The translations under genes were made by a program, and so were the position numbers. From an uncultured Erysipelotrichaceae bacterium (lineage in GTDB: Bacteria; Bacillota_I; Bacilli_A; Erysipelotrichales; Erysipelotrichaceae): a stretch of DNA of 17,926 nt. Each line of letters begins with the position of its first letter. Within the stretch, counting starts at the first letter, position 1. Under the pieces are notes generated by a model. That model had not been told where the DNA came from. It was given only the letters and a program-made list of their open reading frames with translations, and made no database searches. The stretch covers positions 1 to 17,926 of the forward strand of contig OMUX01000326.1 in assembly GCA_900314345.1 (NCBI GenBank), given 5' to 3'. This document shows positions 1 to 7,284 of this stretch, piece by piece.

Positions 1-13
1 AAATAAAGGATTT

Positions 14-1345
14 CTACGAGTTCAACTTTTGTAGCAACACTATAGTCTCGATGTGCAGTGTTCCCGGGAACATGTCCACAGGCTGCACCTTCTGTACTTC
101 ATAGTTCATTTCATTCAGGATGGCACAGTCTCTTGCAAGGGTTGCCGGATCACAGCTGACATACACCAGCCGCTTCGGCGCAATGGTATTGATTGCCTCC
201 AGTGTCTCCCTGGAGCATCCTTTCCTCGGAGGATCCACAATGACCACATCTGCCTTCACGTTATTCTGGATGAGCTTCCTTGCTCCGTCCTTTACATCAG
301 CGGTGAAGAAGTCAATGTTATGTACATCATTGAGCTCTGCGTTCACCTTTGCATCCTTGATGGCATCCGCCACCACCTCGATGCCGTATACCTTCTTTGC
401 ATGTCTGCTGGCAAGGATGCCGATCGTTCCGGTGCCGCAGTAAAGATCAATGACGGTCTCGCTGCCTGTCAGCTGCGCATAATCAATTGCCGTGCTGTAG
501 AGGATCTGTGTGGCATAAGGATTGATCTGGAAGAAGGAACGGGCCGAAATACGGAACCTGCAGTCCAGCAGTTTCTCTTCAATATACGGTTCTCCATAGA
601 TCTGGATCTGTGTTCCGTCCAGGATGACATTGTCCTCCCTGCGGTTCACGATGCAGGAAATACTCTTCACTTCCGGCCATGTCTGTGTGATCCGGTGTAC
701 CAGGGCATCGCTGTTGTTGAAGGGGTAGTCCCGTACAATCATGCAGATCATCACCTGGTTTGTACGGTGGGCATGCTTGATGAGCACATGACGGAAGCTC
801 TTCGTACACCCAAGCTCCGGTAGCCACTCTTTGAACTTCGAAACGATCTCATTGCTCAGATCAGACTGTACAGCACAGGTATCGTATTCCACGATCCGGT
901 TGGTACGGTTGGCATAGAAGCCCATCTGTGTCTTACCGTTATTGAGCTGCACAGGCACCTGTACCTTGTTGCGGTAGGCGGAAAGATGATCCCCTTCCAG
1001 GATCGGCTGTACCATTACCTGCATATGTGCATTCTGCAGGAACAGGTTTGCGACCTTTTCCTCCTTGAATCGCTTCTGCTCCTCCAGGTCCATGTGCATC
1101 AGCTGACAGCCGCCGCACTGCCTGTATACAGGGCATGCCGGCTTTACGCGGTGCCTGCTTTCCTTGATCAGATTCACAATCCTTGCATAGCCATAGTTCT
1201 TCTTCATGGCCGTGATGGAAAGCTCTGCCTCTTCCCCTTCAATCAGTCCCGGCACAAAGAAGACAATATCTCCGAATCTTACAACACCTAATCCATCCCA
1301 GGTATAGCCGATGCATGTACCTGTCCAGTTTTCATTTTTTCTCAT
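14..1345 (-). CDS. rlmD: 23S rRNA (uracil-5-)-methyltransferase, RlmD/RlmCD type
   Basis: This is an SAM-dependent enzyme that makes 5-methyluridine in 23S rRNA; in Gram-positives one family member can modify both U747 and U1939. Counting from the chosen start (443 aa), a TRAM-like RNA-binding region covers about residues 1-57. Cys71, Cys77 and Cys80, with a distant Cys157, fit the family's iron-sulfur cluster. The SAM site is VIDLYCGTGTIG near 298-309, DPPRKG lies at 371-376, the catalytic cysteine is C398 in YVSCDP, and the family's general base would be E433 in HIET. The reading frame opens upstream at 1393, but I start at ATG 1343-1345 because MRKNENWTG aligns with the family's N-terminus and the upstream codons cross a hairpin. 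Neither start has a good Shine-Dalgarno. The gene is last in the pcrA-to-rlmD series, as rlmCD follows gatB in Bacillus. Function is secure; the exact target uridine is inferred. Confidence 0.93.
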   Translation of the reverse strand: MRKNENWTGTCIGYTWDGLGVVRFGDIVFFVPGLIEGEEAELSITAMKKNYGYARIVNLIKESRHRVKPACPVYRQCGGCQLMHMDLEEQKRFKEEKVANLFLQNAHMQVMVQPILEGDHLSAYRNKVQVPVQLNNGKTQMGFYANRTNRIVEYDTCAVQSDLSNEIVSKFKEWLPELGCTKSFRHVLIKHAHRTNQVMICMIVRDYPFNNSDALVHRITQTWPEVKSISCIVNRREDNVILDGTQIQIYGEPYIEEKLLDCRFRISARSFFQINPYATQILYSTAIDYAQLTGSETVIDLYCGTGTIGILASRHAKKVYGIEVVADAIKDAKVNAELNDVHNIDFFTADVKDGARKLIQNNVKADVVIVDPPRKGCSRETLEAINTIAPKRLVYVSCDPATLARDCAILNEMNYEVQKVQPVDMFPGTLHIETIVLLQKLNS

Positions 1346-1350
1346 AACAC

Positions 1351-1390
1351 TGTTAATTATAAAACAGGAGACACCTGTGTGCCTCCTGTT
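1351..1390 (-). terminator. Hairpin with T-rich tail between the unknown membrane gene and rlmD
   Basis: On the minus strand, just past the stop of the 1397-2086 gene, the arms AACAGGAG (1383-1390) and CTCCTGTT (1363-1370) form a perfect 8-bp stem around a 12-base loop. The short complementary runs ACAC and GTGT in the loop could extend it. TTATAATTAA follows. This could end or attenuate the gat transcript before rlmD. The tail also contains TATAAT (1356-1361), which might be a -10 box for rlmD, but no -35 is seen. The T-tract is short, so termination is probably partial. Confidence 0.5.
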
Positions 1391-1396
1391 CATTGC

Positions 1397-2086
1397 TTAG
1401 CCGTTATCGGTTGTATCTTCGCCTTCCGCATCCGGTGAAGCGGTATCGATGCCTGCATCCTCACCGCTGAGTTTCAGTTCATTGGAATCCGCTGAGGAGG
1501 AAGGAACAGGATTGTTCCTGGCGTCCACGGCATCCCTGAGCTGCTGGGCAAGCTCGGCATTGACCGGTTCAGAGACCAGCTGTGTATGCGGACTGTCCAT
1601 ATTGCTGGTCTTGTTTTCAATCACATACACGAAGGAATCACTGTCTGCCTTGTCCAGGCTGTTGTATACATGGATCTCCAGATCATACATCTTCTCATTG
1701 TCATGCTGAAAGAAGTATGAGGAAGGATCCAGGACACCTGTCACCTTGCTGTAGATGCTTTCAGCTGTGGATTCTGCCGTTGAAGCATCTGCGGAATCTG
1801 AGATGTCCGCATAGACACGCAGAGTTGCGGTGGTCAGTCTGACAGAGACAGATTCCACACCGGAGAGTCCCTTGACGTCGGATTCAATCTGGTTCATCTG
1901 TGTTTCCGTGATGGCCGGATTGAGATCATTCTCATACCTGTTTCCGATGACCGGGGTATGGGTATCCCTGGCTGCAGACAGCAGGATGTATCCCATGACT
2001 GCAAACGGCAGCAGGAACAGGATCAAGGCAATCCAGAAGACCACCTTGGTACGTGTATTGTTCTTTTTCTTCTTCTTTTTTGCCAT
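1397..2086 (-). CDS. Single-pass membrane protein of unknown function in the gat operon
   Basis: I do not recognise this 229-residue protein. It begins with a run of lysines (MAKKKKKKNN), has one hydrophobic segment at about 14-38, and then an extracytoplasmic part. The positive N-terminus predicts an N-in, C-out anchor. Residues about 55-160 look folded, with alternating hydrophobic stretches such as GVESVSVRLTTATLRVYADI that suggest a small alpha/beta domain. Residues about 185-229 are acidic, rich in Ser, Asp and Glu, and probably disordered. There are no cysteines, and no catalytic motif is visible. The start follows the gatB stop by 23 bases, with GAGAGG and CAGGAG just upstream of ATG, so it is probably co-transcribed with gatCAB. 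In Bacillus the gene after gatB is the lipid kinase gene dgkB, which this does not resemble. Confidence 0.8.
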   Translation of the reverse strand: MAKKKKKKNNTRTKVVFWIALILFLLPFAVMGYILLSAARDTHTPVIGNRYENDLNPAITETQMNQIESDVKGLSGVESVSVRLTTATLRVYADISDSADASTAESTAESIYSKVTGVLDPSSYFFQHDNEKMYDLEIHVYNSLDKADSDSFVYVIENKTSNMDSPHTQLVSEPVNAELAQQLRDAVDARNNPVPSSSADSNELKLSGEDAGIDTASPDAEGEDTTDNG

Positions 2087-2109
2087 CTCCTGTTATCCTC
2101 TCTGCTTCA

Positions 2110-3534
2110 TTAACGCTTGGCCAGTGCTTCCTTGATGGTCTTTGATACAAGACCAGGGTTTGCCTGACCCTTTGACTTCTTCATGACCTGTCCGACCAGG
2201 AAGCCGACAGCCCTGTCCTTGCCTGCCTTGAAGTCCGCAATAGCCTGCGGATTGGCATCCAGAACCTCTTCAACCATCTGCACAATGGCACCGGTATCGG
2301 AAACCTGCTGAAGTCCCTTGGCCTTTGCAGTCTCTTCCGGATCCTTGCCGAGCATCAGATCCTCGACAAGCTCCTTGGCCTGCTTGCTGGAAATCTTTCC
2401 ATCATCGATCATGCCCACAAGCCTGGCAAGATGCTCAGGCTTGAGATCGCAGTGATCGATCGTCTTTTCATTCTTGTTGAGCCATGCACTGACATCCGAC
2501 AGCAGCCAGTTGCATACACCTTTGGCATCCCTGGAATACTGCATGCACTTCTCGAAGAACTCCGACATCTCCTTGTTGTCGATCAGGATGTCGATATCAT
2601 GCTTGTTGAGACCGTATTCCTTTGTATAACGCTCTCTTCTTGCCTCAGGCAGCTCCGGCATGGAATCCTGGATCTGCCTGATCCATTCCGGATCCAGACG
2701 GATCGGGAAAATGTTGGGTTCCGGGAAGAACTTGTAGTCGACATTGCCTTCCTTGCGTCTCATCAGGATCGTGGTGCCGGTCTTGTCATCATAGCGCCTT
2801 GTTTCCTGCAGGACCTTCTCGCCGCTTTCCAGGATCTTCTTCTGACGTTCGACTTCATAATCGACAGCCTTTCCGATATGGGAAATGGAGTTCAGGTTCT
2901 TGATCTCATTCTTTGTGCCAAGCACACCGCTACCCCTGGGAGAGATGGATACGTTGACATCGCAGCGCATGGATCCTTCCTCCATCTTGCAGTCAGAAAC
3001 GCCGATATAGTACAACGTCTGGCGCAGTGCTTCGACATATGCCTCAGCCTGCTGGCCGTTGTGCATGTCTGGTTCGGAGACAATCTCAATGAGCGGTGTT
3101 CCTGCACGGTTGAAATCCAGCAGGGAGAACTTCGTCAGGTGGAACTGCTTTGCCGTATCCTCTTCCATGTGAATACGGTTGATCCTGATCTTCTTCTTTC
3201 CCTCCGGGGTATCGATCATGACATAGCCGTTCCGGCCGATCGGGTGGAACTGCTGGGTGATCTGGAATCCCTTGGGAAGATCGGAATAGTAGTAGTTCTT
3301 GCGGTCAAACTTCACCAGCGGATCAATCGTCAGATGCAGTGCCGTGCAGGCTTCAATGGCCTTGGCAATGGCCTCCTTGTTCACACAGGGAAGGGTGCCC
3401 GGCTGACCGAGGTCGATCTCATTGACACAGGTGTTGGCCTGCCTTCCGAAGGAAGTCGGGGCACCGGAGAACATCTTTGTCGCTGTCTTCAGCTGGCAAT
3501 GGATTTCAATACCAATCGTGACATCGTATTCCAT
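2110..3534 (-). CDS. gatB: Aspartyl/glutamyl-tRNA(Asn/Gln) amidotransferase subunit B
   Basis: GatB is the kinase and tRNA-binding subunit of the GatCAB complex. It activates the side chain of mischarged Glu-tRNA(Gln) or Asp-tRNA(Asn) with ATP and receives ammonia from GatA. The protein is full length at 474 aa. The N-terminal signature IGIEIHCQL (7-15), the block FDRKNYYYSDLPKGFQ (76-91), IHMEEDTAK (121-129) and DFNRAGTPLIEIVSEPD (140-156) are all present. They include the conserved His and Glu residues of the metal/ATP site. The C-terminal helical YqeY-like tRNA-binding tail runs from about 330 and ends VSKTIKEALAKR. The start is supported by GGAGGTG, which lies in the last codons of gatA. 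Only one base separates the two genes, so translation is probably coupled. Confidence 0.97.
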   Translation of the reverse strand: MEYDVTIGIEIHCQLKTATKMFSGAPTSFGRQANTCVNEIDLGQPGTLPCVNKEAIAKAIEACTALHLTIDPLVKFDRKNYYYSDLPKGFQITQQFHPIGRNGYVMIDTPEGKKKIRINRIHMEEDTAKQFHLTKFSLLDFNRAGTPLIEIVSEPDMHNGQQAEAYVEALRQTLYYIGVSDCKMEEGSMRCDVNVSISPRGSGVLGTKNEIKNLNSISHIGKAVDYEVERQKKILESGEKVLQETRRYDDKTGTTILMRRKEGNVDYKFFPEPNIFPIRLDPEWIRQIQDSMPELPEARRERYTKEYGLNKHDIDILIDNKEMSEFFEKCMQYSRDAKGVCNWLLSDVSAWLNKNEKTIDHCDLKPEHLARLVGMIDDGKISSKQAKELVEDLMLGKDPEETAKAKGLQQVSDTGAIVQMVEEVLDANPQAIADFKAGKDRAVGFLVGQVMKKSKGQANPGLVSKTIKEALAKR

Positions 3535-3535
3535 C

Positions 3536-4951
3536 TTACTTCACCTCCGCATGAAGATCCTTGTATCCGGTGATCTCCTCAATGGCCTTGCCGATGGAGA
3601 ACATCTGTGACTCTTCCCATGCCCTGCATGTCAGGTTGACACCGATCGGGCATCCTTCTTCAAAGCCCATCGGCACCGTCATGGACGGATAGCCGGAGAA
3701 GTTGCCCATAGCCATGTAGTTCTCCGCAACCAGATAGTCATCAGACAGCTGATCCTGATCCTGCTTGGCATCGATCAGAGGTGCGATGTTTCCGCTTGCC
3801 GGAGCGATGAGGCAGTCATATTCCTCATATGCCTTGTCCATGGCTTCCACAATCAGTCTTCTGACCTTCTGTGCCTTGCGGAACAGACGCTCCTGGTTTT
3901 CTTCAAACAGACCGTAGGAACCGATGACGAAACGTCTCCGGATCAAAGGTCCGAAGCCCTTGGTACGGGAGTTTGTCATGATCTCCTGCATGTCCTTGCC
4001 CTCTTCACGGACGCCGAAACGGATGCCGTCAAGGTTGGAATGGTTGGATGTCGCTTCGCAGTTTGCGATGATGAAGTATGCCGGAAGGATCGCTTCCATC
4101 AGTGCCTCATCAAACTCATAGACATCCACCTGTGCACCGCGTGCACGCAGCTTGTCCATCAGATCATTGAAGATCTTCTTTGTCTCTTCGTTATGGATGC
4201 CGTCCAGTACGTTCTGGATGATGGCAATCTTCTTCCCGTGCATGTCAGAGTTCAGCTCTGCACTGTAATCCGGAACCGGACGGCAAGAACTTGTCATGTC
4301 ACGGTCATCCCTGCCAGCCAGTACCTTCAGGGATACACAGGCATCTTCAATACTGCGGGTGAAGAAACCCACATGATCCAGCGATGATGCGTAAGGAATG
4401 ATGCCGTAGCGGCTGATTCTACCATAGGTCGGCTTGACGCCGACAATGCCGCAGAAGCTTGCCGGCTTGCGGATGCTGTCGCCGGTATCGGAACCGATGG
4501 CCATCGGCACAACACCGCTGGCGACCAATGCTGCAGAGCCGCCGGAGGAACCGCCGGTCATCCTTCTCTGATCCCAGGGATTGTATGCCGGTCCCTTGAA
4601 ACAGGTCAGGTTCGTGCCGCCCATGGCCAGCTCATCCATGCTTGCCTTGGCGATGCATACCGCACCTGCCTCCTTCAGCTTGTCAACGATGTGTGCGTTA
4701 TAAACCGGCACATAGTTGGAAAGGATCCGGGAACCTGCAGTTGTCAGGACTCCCTTTGTAATGACATTGTCCTTGAGGGCAATCGGAACCCCGCGCATCA
4801 GTCCTTCTTCCGGAAGGTTCTCCAGCTGTTCCTCCGGATCCACGAACGTGATGACGTCATTCAGTTTTCCCTGCAGGGCCTGTGCCTTTGCATAGGCTTC
4901 CTCGCAGCGTGCCTTTGCATTGGCCTTGTCTTCTGCCATTTCCCTGATCAT
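3536..4951 (-). CDS. gatA: Aspartyl/glutamyl-tRNA(Asn/Gln) amidotransferase subunit A
   Basis: GatA is the amidase subunit that hydrolyses glutamine and passes ammonia to GatB. The amidase-signature triad is visible: Lys60 in IALKDN, the cis-Ser S135 in the GGSSGGS loop (133-139), and the nucleophile S159 in GSDTGDSIRKPA. Two things differ from the commonest form. The protein has 471 residues, somewhat shorter than usual, because the N-terminal helix with the ELHELL-type sequence before the first acidic helices is missing or reduced. Asp158 also stands where most GatA proteins have Gly directly before the nucleophile. An upstream start is impossible, since the gatC stop lies only 2 bases before the ATG. 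GGTGGTGAAG before the ATG is the likely ribosome site. Its position between gatC and gatB makes the identity secure despite these differences. Confidence 0.96.
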   Translation of the reverse strand: MIREMAEDKANAKARCEEAYAKAQALQGKLNDVITFVDPEEQLENLPEEGLMRGVPIALKDNVITKGVLTTAGSRILSNYVPVYNAHIVDKLKEAGAVCIAKASMDELAMGGTNLTCFKGPAYNPWDQRRMTGGSSGGSAALVASGVVPMAIGSDTGDSIRKPASFCGIVGVKPTYGRISRYGIIPYASSLDHVGFFTRSIEDACVSLKVLAGRDDRDMTSSCRPVPDYSAELNSDMHGKKIAIIQNVLDGIHNEETKKIFNDLMDKLRARGAQVDVYEFDEALMEAILPAYFIIANCEATSNHSNLDGIRFGVREEGKDMQEIMTNSRTKGFGPLIRRRFVIGSYGLFEENQERLFRKAQKVRRLIVEAMDKAYEEYDCLIAPASGNIAPLIDAKQDQDQLSDDYLVAENYMAMGNFSGYPSMTVPMGFEEGCPIGVNLTCRAWEESQMFSIGKAIEEITGYKDLHAEVK

Positions 4952-4953
4952 GC

Positions 4954-5250
4954 TTACTTCACCACCTTCGGAAGGACGAAGTGTCCTTCTACCTTCTTGT
5001 CAACGTTGGCCAGGGCATCATCCTGGCTGATGACGTTGCTTACCACATCCGGACGGACATAGCTTGTCTCATCCTCGAACGGGTATACCATTTCCTCAAC
5101 GCCGTCCGTATTGATCCTGTCCAGCAGGGACATCTGCCGGCTCAGGGTATCGAATTCCTTCACGATGCCGTCAGCCTCTTCATCCGAGAGGTTGAACATC
5201 AGCTGGTTTGCCAGCTTTCTGAAGTACTCTCTGTCTTTCGTTTCTTCCAT
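4954..5250 (-). CDS. gatC: Aspartyl/glutamyl-tRNA(Asn/Gln) amidotransferase subunit C
   Basis: GatC is the small subunit that wraps around GatA and GatB and stabilises the complex. The frame opens at 5304, but I start at ATG 5248-5250, which gives 98 residues, the normal family length. AAAGAGG lies 9 bases upstream, and the longer N-terminus would overlap both the ligA stop and a promoter. The sequence begins MEETKDREYFRKLANQL, a helical N-terminus as in the family. The late motif is DGVEEMVYPFEDETSYVRPDV, matching the family's G-V-x-P-x-x-H/Y ... L/VR-x-D pattern in slightly altered form. It is first of the gatC-gatA-gatB set and probably has its own promoter at 5276-5304. Confidence 0.93.
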   Translation of the reverse strand: MEETKDREYFRKLANQLMFNLSDEEADGIVKEFDTLSRQMSLLDRINTDGVEEMVYPFEDETSYVRPDVVSNVISQDDALANVDKKVEGHFVLPKVVK

Positions 5251-5275
5251 GGCAAAAACCTCTTTTTCCTGTTCA

Positions 5276-5304
5276 ATTCTATAAAAACAGTGCCATTTAA
5301 TCAA
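5276..5304 (-). promoter_or_regulatory. Sigma-A type promoter for gatCAB overlapping the ligA stop codon
   Basis: On the minus strand, a -35 box TTGATT (5299-5304) and a -10 box TAGAAT (5276-5281) are separated by exactly 17 bases. Transcription would start near 5269, about 18 bases before the gatC ATG at 5250, leaving room for the AAAGAGG ribosome site. The -35 box includes the ligA TGA stop (5301-5303). Box matches are good but not perfect (4 of 6 and 5 of 6 bases). Confidence 0.55.
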
Positions 5305-7283
5305 TCATTGTTCCCGAACTGGTCAATGAATGCCTGCTCGGAAAGAATCGGAATGCCAAGCTGACGCGCCTTGGTATTCTTGGTTGATGTGCTGTTGACA
5401 TCATTGTTGATGAGATAGCTCGTGGACTTTGACACAGAGCCTGTCACCTTGCCGCCCTGGGATTCAATGTATGCCTTGAGCTCCGCCCTGTTCTTGTACT
5501 GATAGACATCACCGGTGATGACAAAGGTCAGATCCCTGCATCTGCTGCCGGAAGGGATGAGCTGTACTGCCTGCACCTGCACTTCATTCATGAGGTCGTC
5601 AAACACGGCGCAGTTCTTTTCATCATGGAACCAGTTCACAAACGCACTGCTCTTCTCCGGACCGATGCCGTCAATGCTGGCAAAGACCTCCGGATCCTCC
5701 GCAGTCCTTGCCTTCTGGATCAGCTCCTGGAAAGCATAGGTGCCAAGCAGCTTCTTTGCCACATCCGGACCGACAAGCGGAATACACAAGGCAAAGATCA
5801 GCCTTGTATCAGGCACGGTTCTTGCCTTTGCAATGCTTGCCATGATGTTGGATGCGGACTTCTCGCCGAAGCCATCGAGTTCCTTGATCTCATCCACATG
5901 GCTTCCCAGGCGGTAGATATCCCCGTACCTTGTGATCCAGCCTTCATTGATGAATCTGCTTAATGTCTGTTCGGAGATGCCGTCGATATCCATGCCCGGC
6001 TTGGAGACAAAGCGGGTGAACTTCTTCAATTGCTTTGCCGCACAGTCAGGATTCGTGCACTTCAGGGTCTTTGTTCCGCTGAGCGGGGATACCGCCACTT
6101 CCGTGAGTGCACCGCAGACCGGGCATCTGGAAGGAATATGGAACTCCCCTTCCGTCTTCTGTACATGGATGATCTTGGGAATGATCTTGTTGGCTTTGAT
6201 GACAGAAAGCAGGGTTCCCTTGTCACCGATGCCAAGCCGCTCGCATTCACTGATATTGCACAGGCTTGCCCGCTTGACCGTCGTTCCTTCCAGTTCCACC
6301 GGTTCAAACACCGCAACCGGTGTGATGGTGGAAGCCGCACAGGACCACTCCACATGATCCAGCGTGGACTGCACGGACTCATCCGCCCACTTGAAGGCAT
6401 AGCCTGCTCTTGTGGCATGATGCCCTGTCACGCTTCCTGTGGAAGCGTACACCGTATCATCATAGGCAATGACAAGACCATCCACCGGATAGGGATTCTC
6501 TCCGTCCGTGACCTTCTTTGTCCACTTGTCCACTTCCTTGTTCATGGCATCCAGGTCCGGATGTTCGATCCGTTCATGATCAACCGTCGCAAACCCCAGG
6601 GACTTCAGGTAGTCCATCCGGCCGCCCCAGGAAATGATCTCCTGTTCAGCATGTACCAGGGTGAAGGGAATCCAGTGGATATTCCTTCTGCGTACTTCCT
6701 CGGGATCCTTCAAAGTCAAAGAACCGGATGCCAGGTTTCTCGGATTGGCATAGTCTTCGCCGCTTTCCATGACAAACTGATTGAAGTCGGCATAGGAAAT
6801 CACCGCTTCCCCGCGGATCACCAGATGCCCTGTTTCCGCAATGACATGGGGAATGCCATGGATGGCATCCGCCAGCCATGTGATGTTTGTGCCGGTATGG
6901 CCATCCCCGCGTGTCACGACCTTTGTGAGTTTTCCGTTGTCATAGGTTGCGACAAGCGTCAGACCATCGAGCTTCCAGGAAAGCCAGATCGGCCTTCCTT
7001 CTGCCCATTTCACCAGATCCTCGATCTTCTTGGTCTTGGCCAGGGAAAGCATCGGGAATTCATGAGCTTCCTTCTGCCCGGAGACGCTGTCGGCGCTGAC
7101 CTTGTTTGTCGGGGAGTCCGGCAGGATCGTCCCTGTCTGTTCCTCCAGACGCTTCAGCTGATCAAACAGTGCATCCCATTCATAGTCGGTCATGAGTTCA
7201 TTCTGACCGTTGTAGTATGCATCAGCCGCCGCATTCATACGGTCGATGAGATTCTGCATTTCCTGGATTCTGTCTTCTGCCAT
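5301..7283 (-). CDS. ligA: NAD-dependent DNA ligase, divergent LigA
   Basis: LigA seals nicks in DNA during replication and repair, using NAD+ to adenylate a lysine. The 660 residues keep the full domain order. An Ia-like helical region (about 1-60) carries MTDYEWDAL and DSPT. The adenylation domain has the nucleophile K104 in WKLDG, then TRGDG, RGEAV and VDGLVI. An OB-fold follows. A four-cysteine zinc site uses C387, C390, C409 and C414. Helix-hairpin-helix repeats include DGFGEKSASNI, and a BRCT domain covers about 583-660. Two landmarks are odd. The usual C-E-L before the catalytic lysine reads L-S-W, and the OB-fold motif G-R-T-G before LTPVA reads A-A-S-T. The ribosome site AAGGTGG is in the end of pcrA, one base away. 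This resembles a divergent LigA subgroup I recall from clostridia, but the domains make it a ligase. Confidence 0.93.
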   Translation of the reverse strand: MAEDRIQEMQNLIDRMNAAADAYYNGQNELMTDYEWDALFDQLKRLEEQTGTILPDSPTNKVSADSVSGQKEAHEFPMLSLAKTKKIEDLVKWAEGRPIWLSWKLDGLTLVATYDNGKLTKVVTRGDGHTGTNITWLADAIHGIPHVIAETGHLVIRGEAVISYADFNQFVMESGEDYANPRNLASGSLTLKDPEEVRRRNIHWIPFTLVHAEQEIISWGGRMDYLKSLGFATVDHERIEHPDLDAMNKEVDKWTKKVTDGENPYPVDGLVIAYDDTVYASTGSVTGHHATRAGYAFKWADESVQSTLDHVEWSCAASTITPVAVFEPVELEGTTVKRASLCNISECERLGIGDKGTLLSVIKANKIIPKIIHVQKTEGEFHIPSRCPVCGALTEVAVSPLSGTKTLKCTNPDCAAKQLKKFTRFVSKPGMDIDGISEQTLSRFINEGWITRYGDIYRLGSHVDEIKELDGFGEKSASNIMASIAKARTVPDTRLIFALCIPLVGPDVAKKLLGTYAFQELIQKARTAEDPEVFASIDGIGPEKSSAFVNWFHDEKNCAVFDDLMNEVQVQAVQLIPSGSRCRDLTFVITGDVYQYKNRAELKAYIESQGGKVTGSVSKSTSYLINNDVNSTSTKNTKARQLGIPILSEQAFIDQFGNND

Positions 7284-7284
7284 A

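Noticed and set aside
2055..2085. A-rich repeat (lysine codons) at the start of the unknown membrane protein as a slippage or regulatory repeat
   Set aside because: The A runs are broken by G every few bases and the frame is intact; a basic N-terminus before a membrane helix explains it.
2431..3573. Long open frame (380 codons) on the plus strand opposite gatB
   Set aside because: Antisense to a complete, motif-bearing gatB; the protein has no recognisable domain and the codon pattern is a mirror of gatB.
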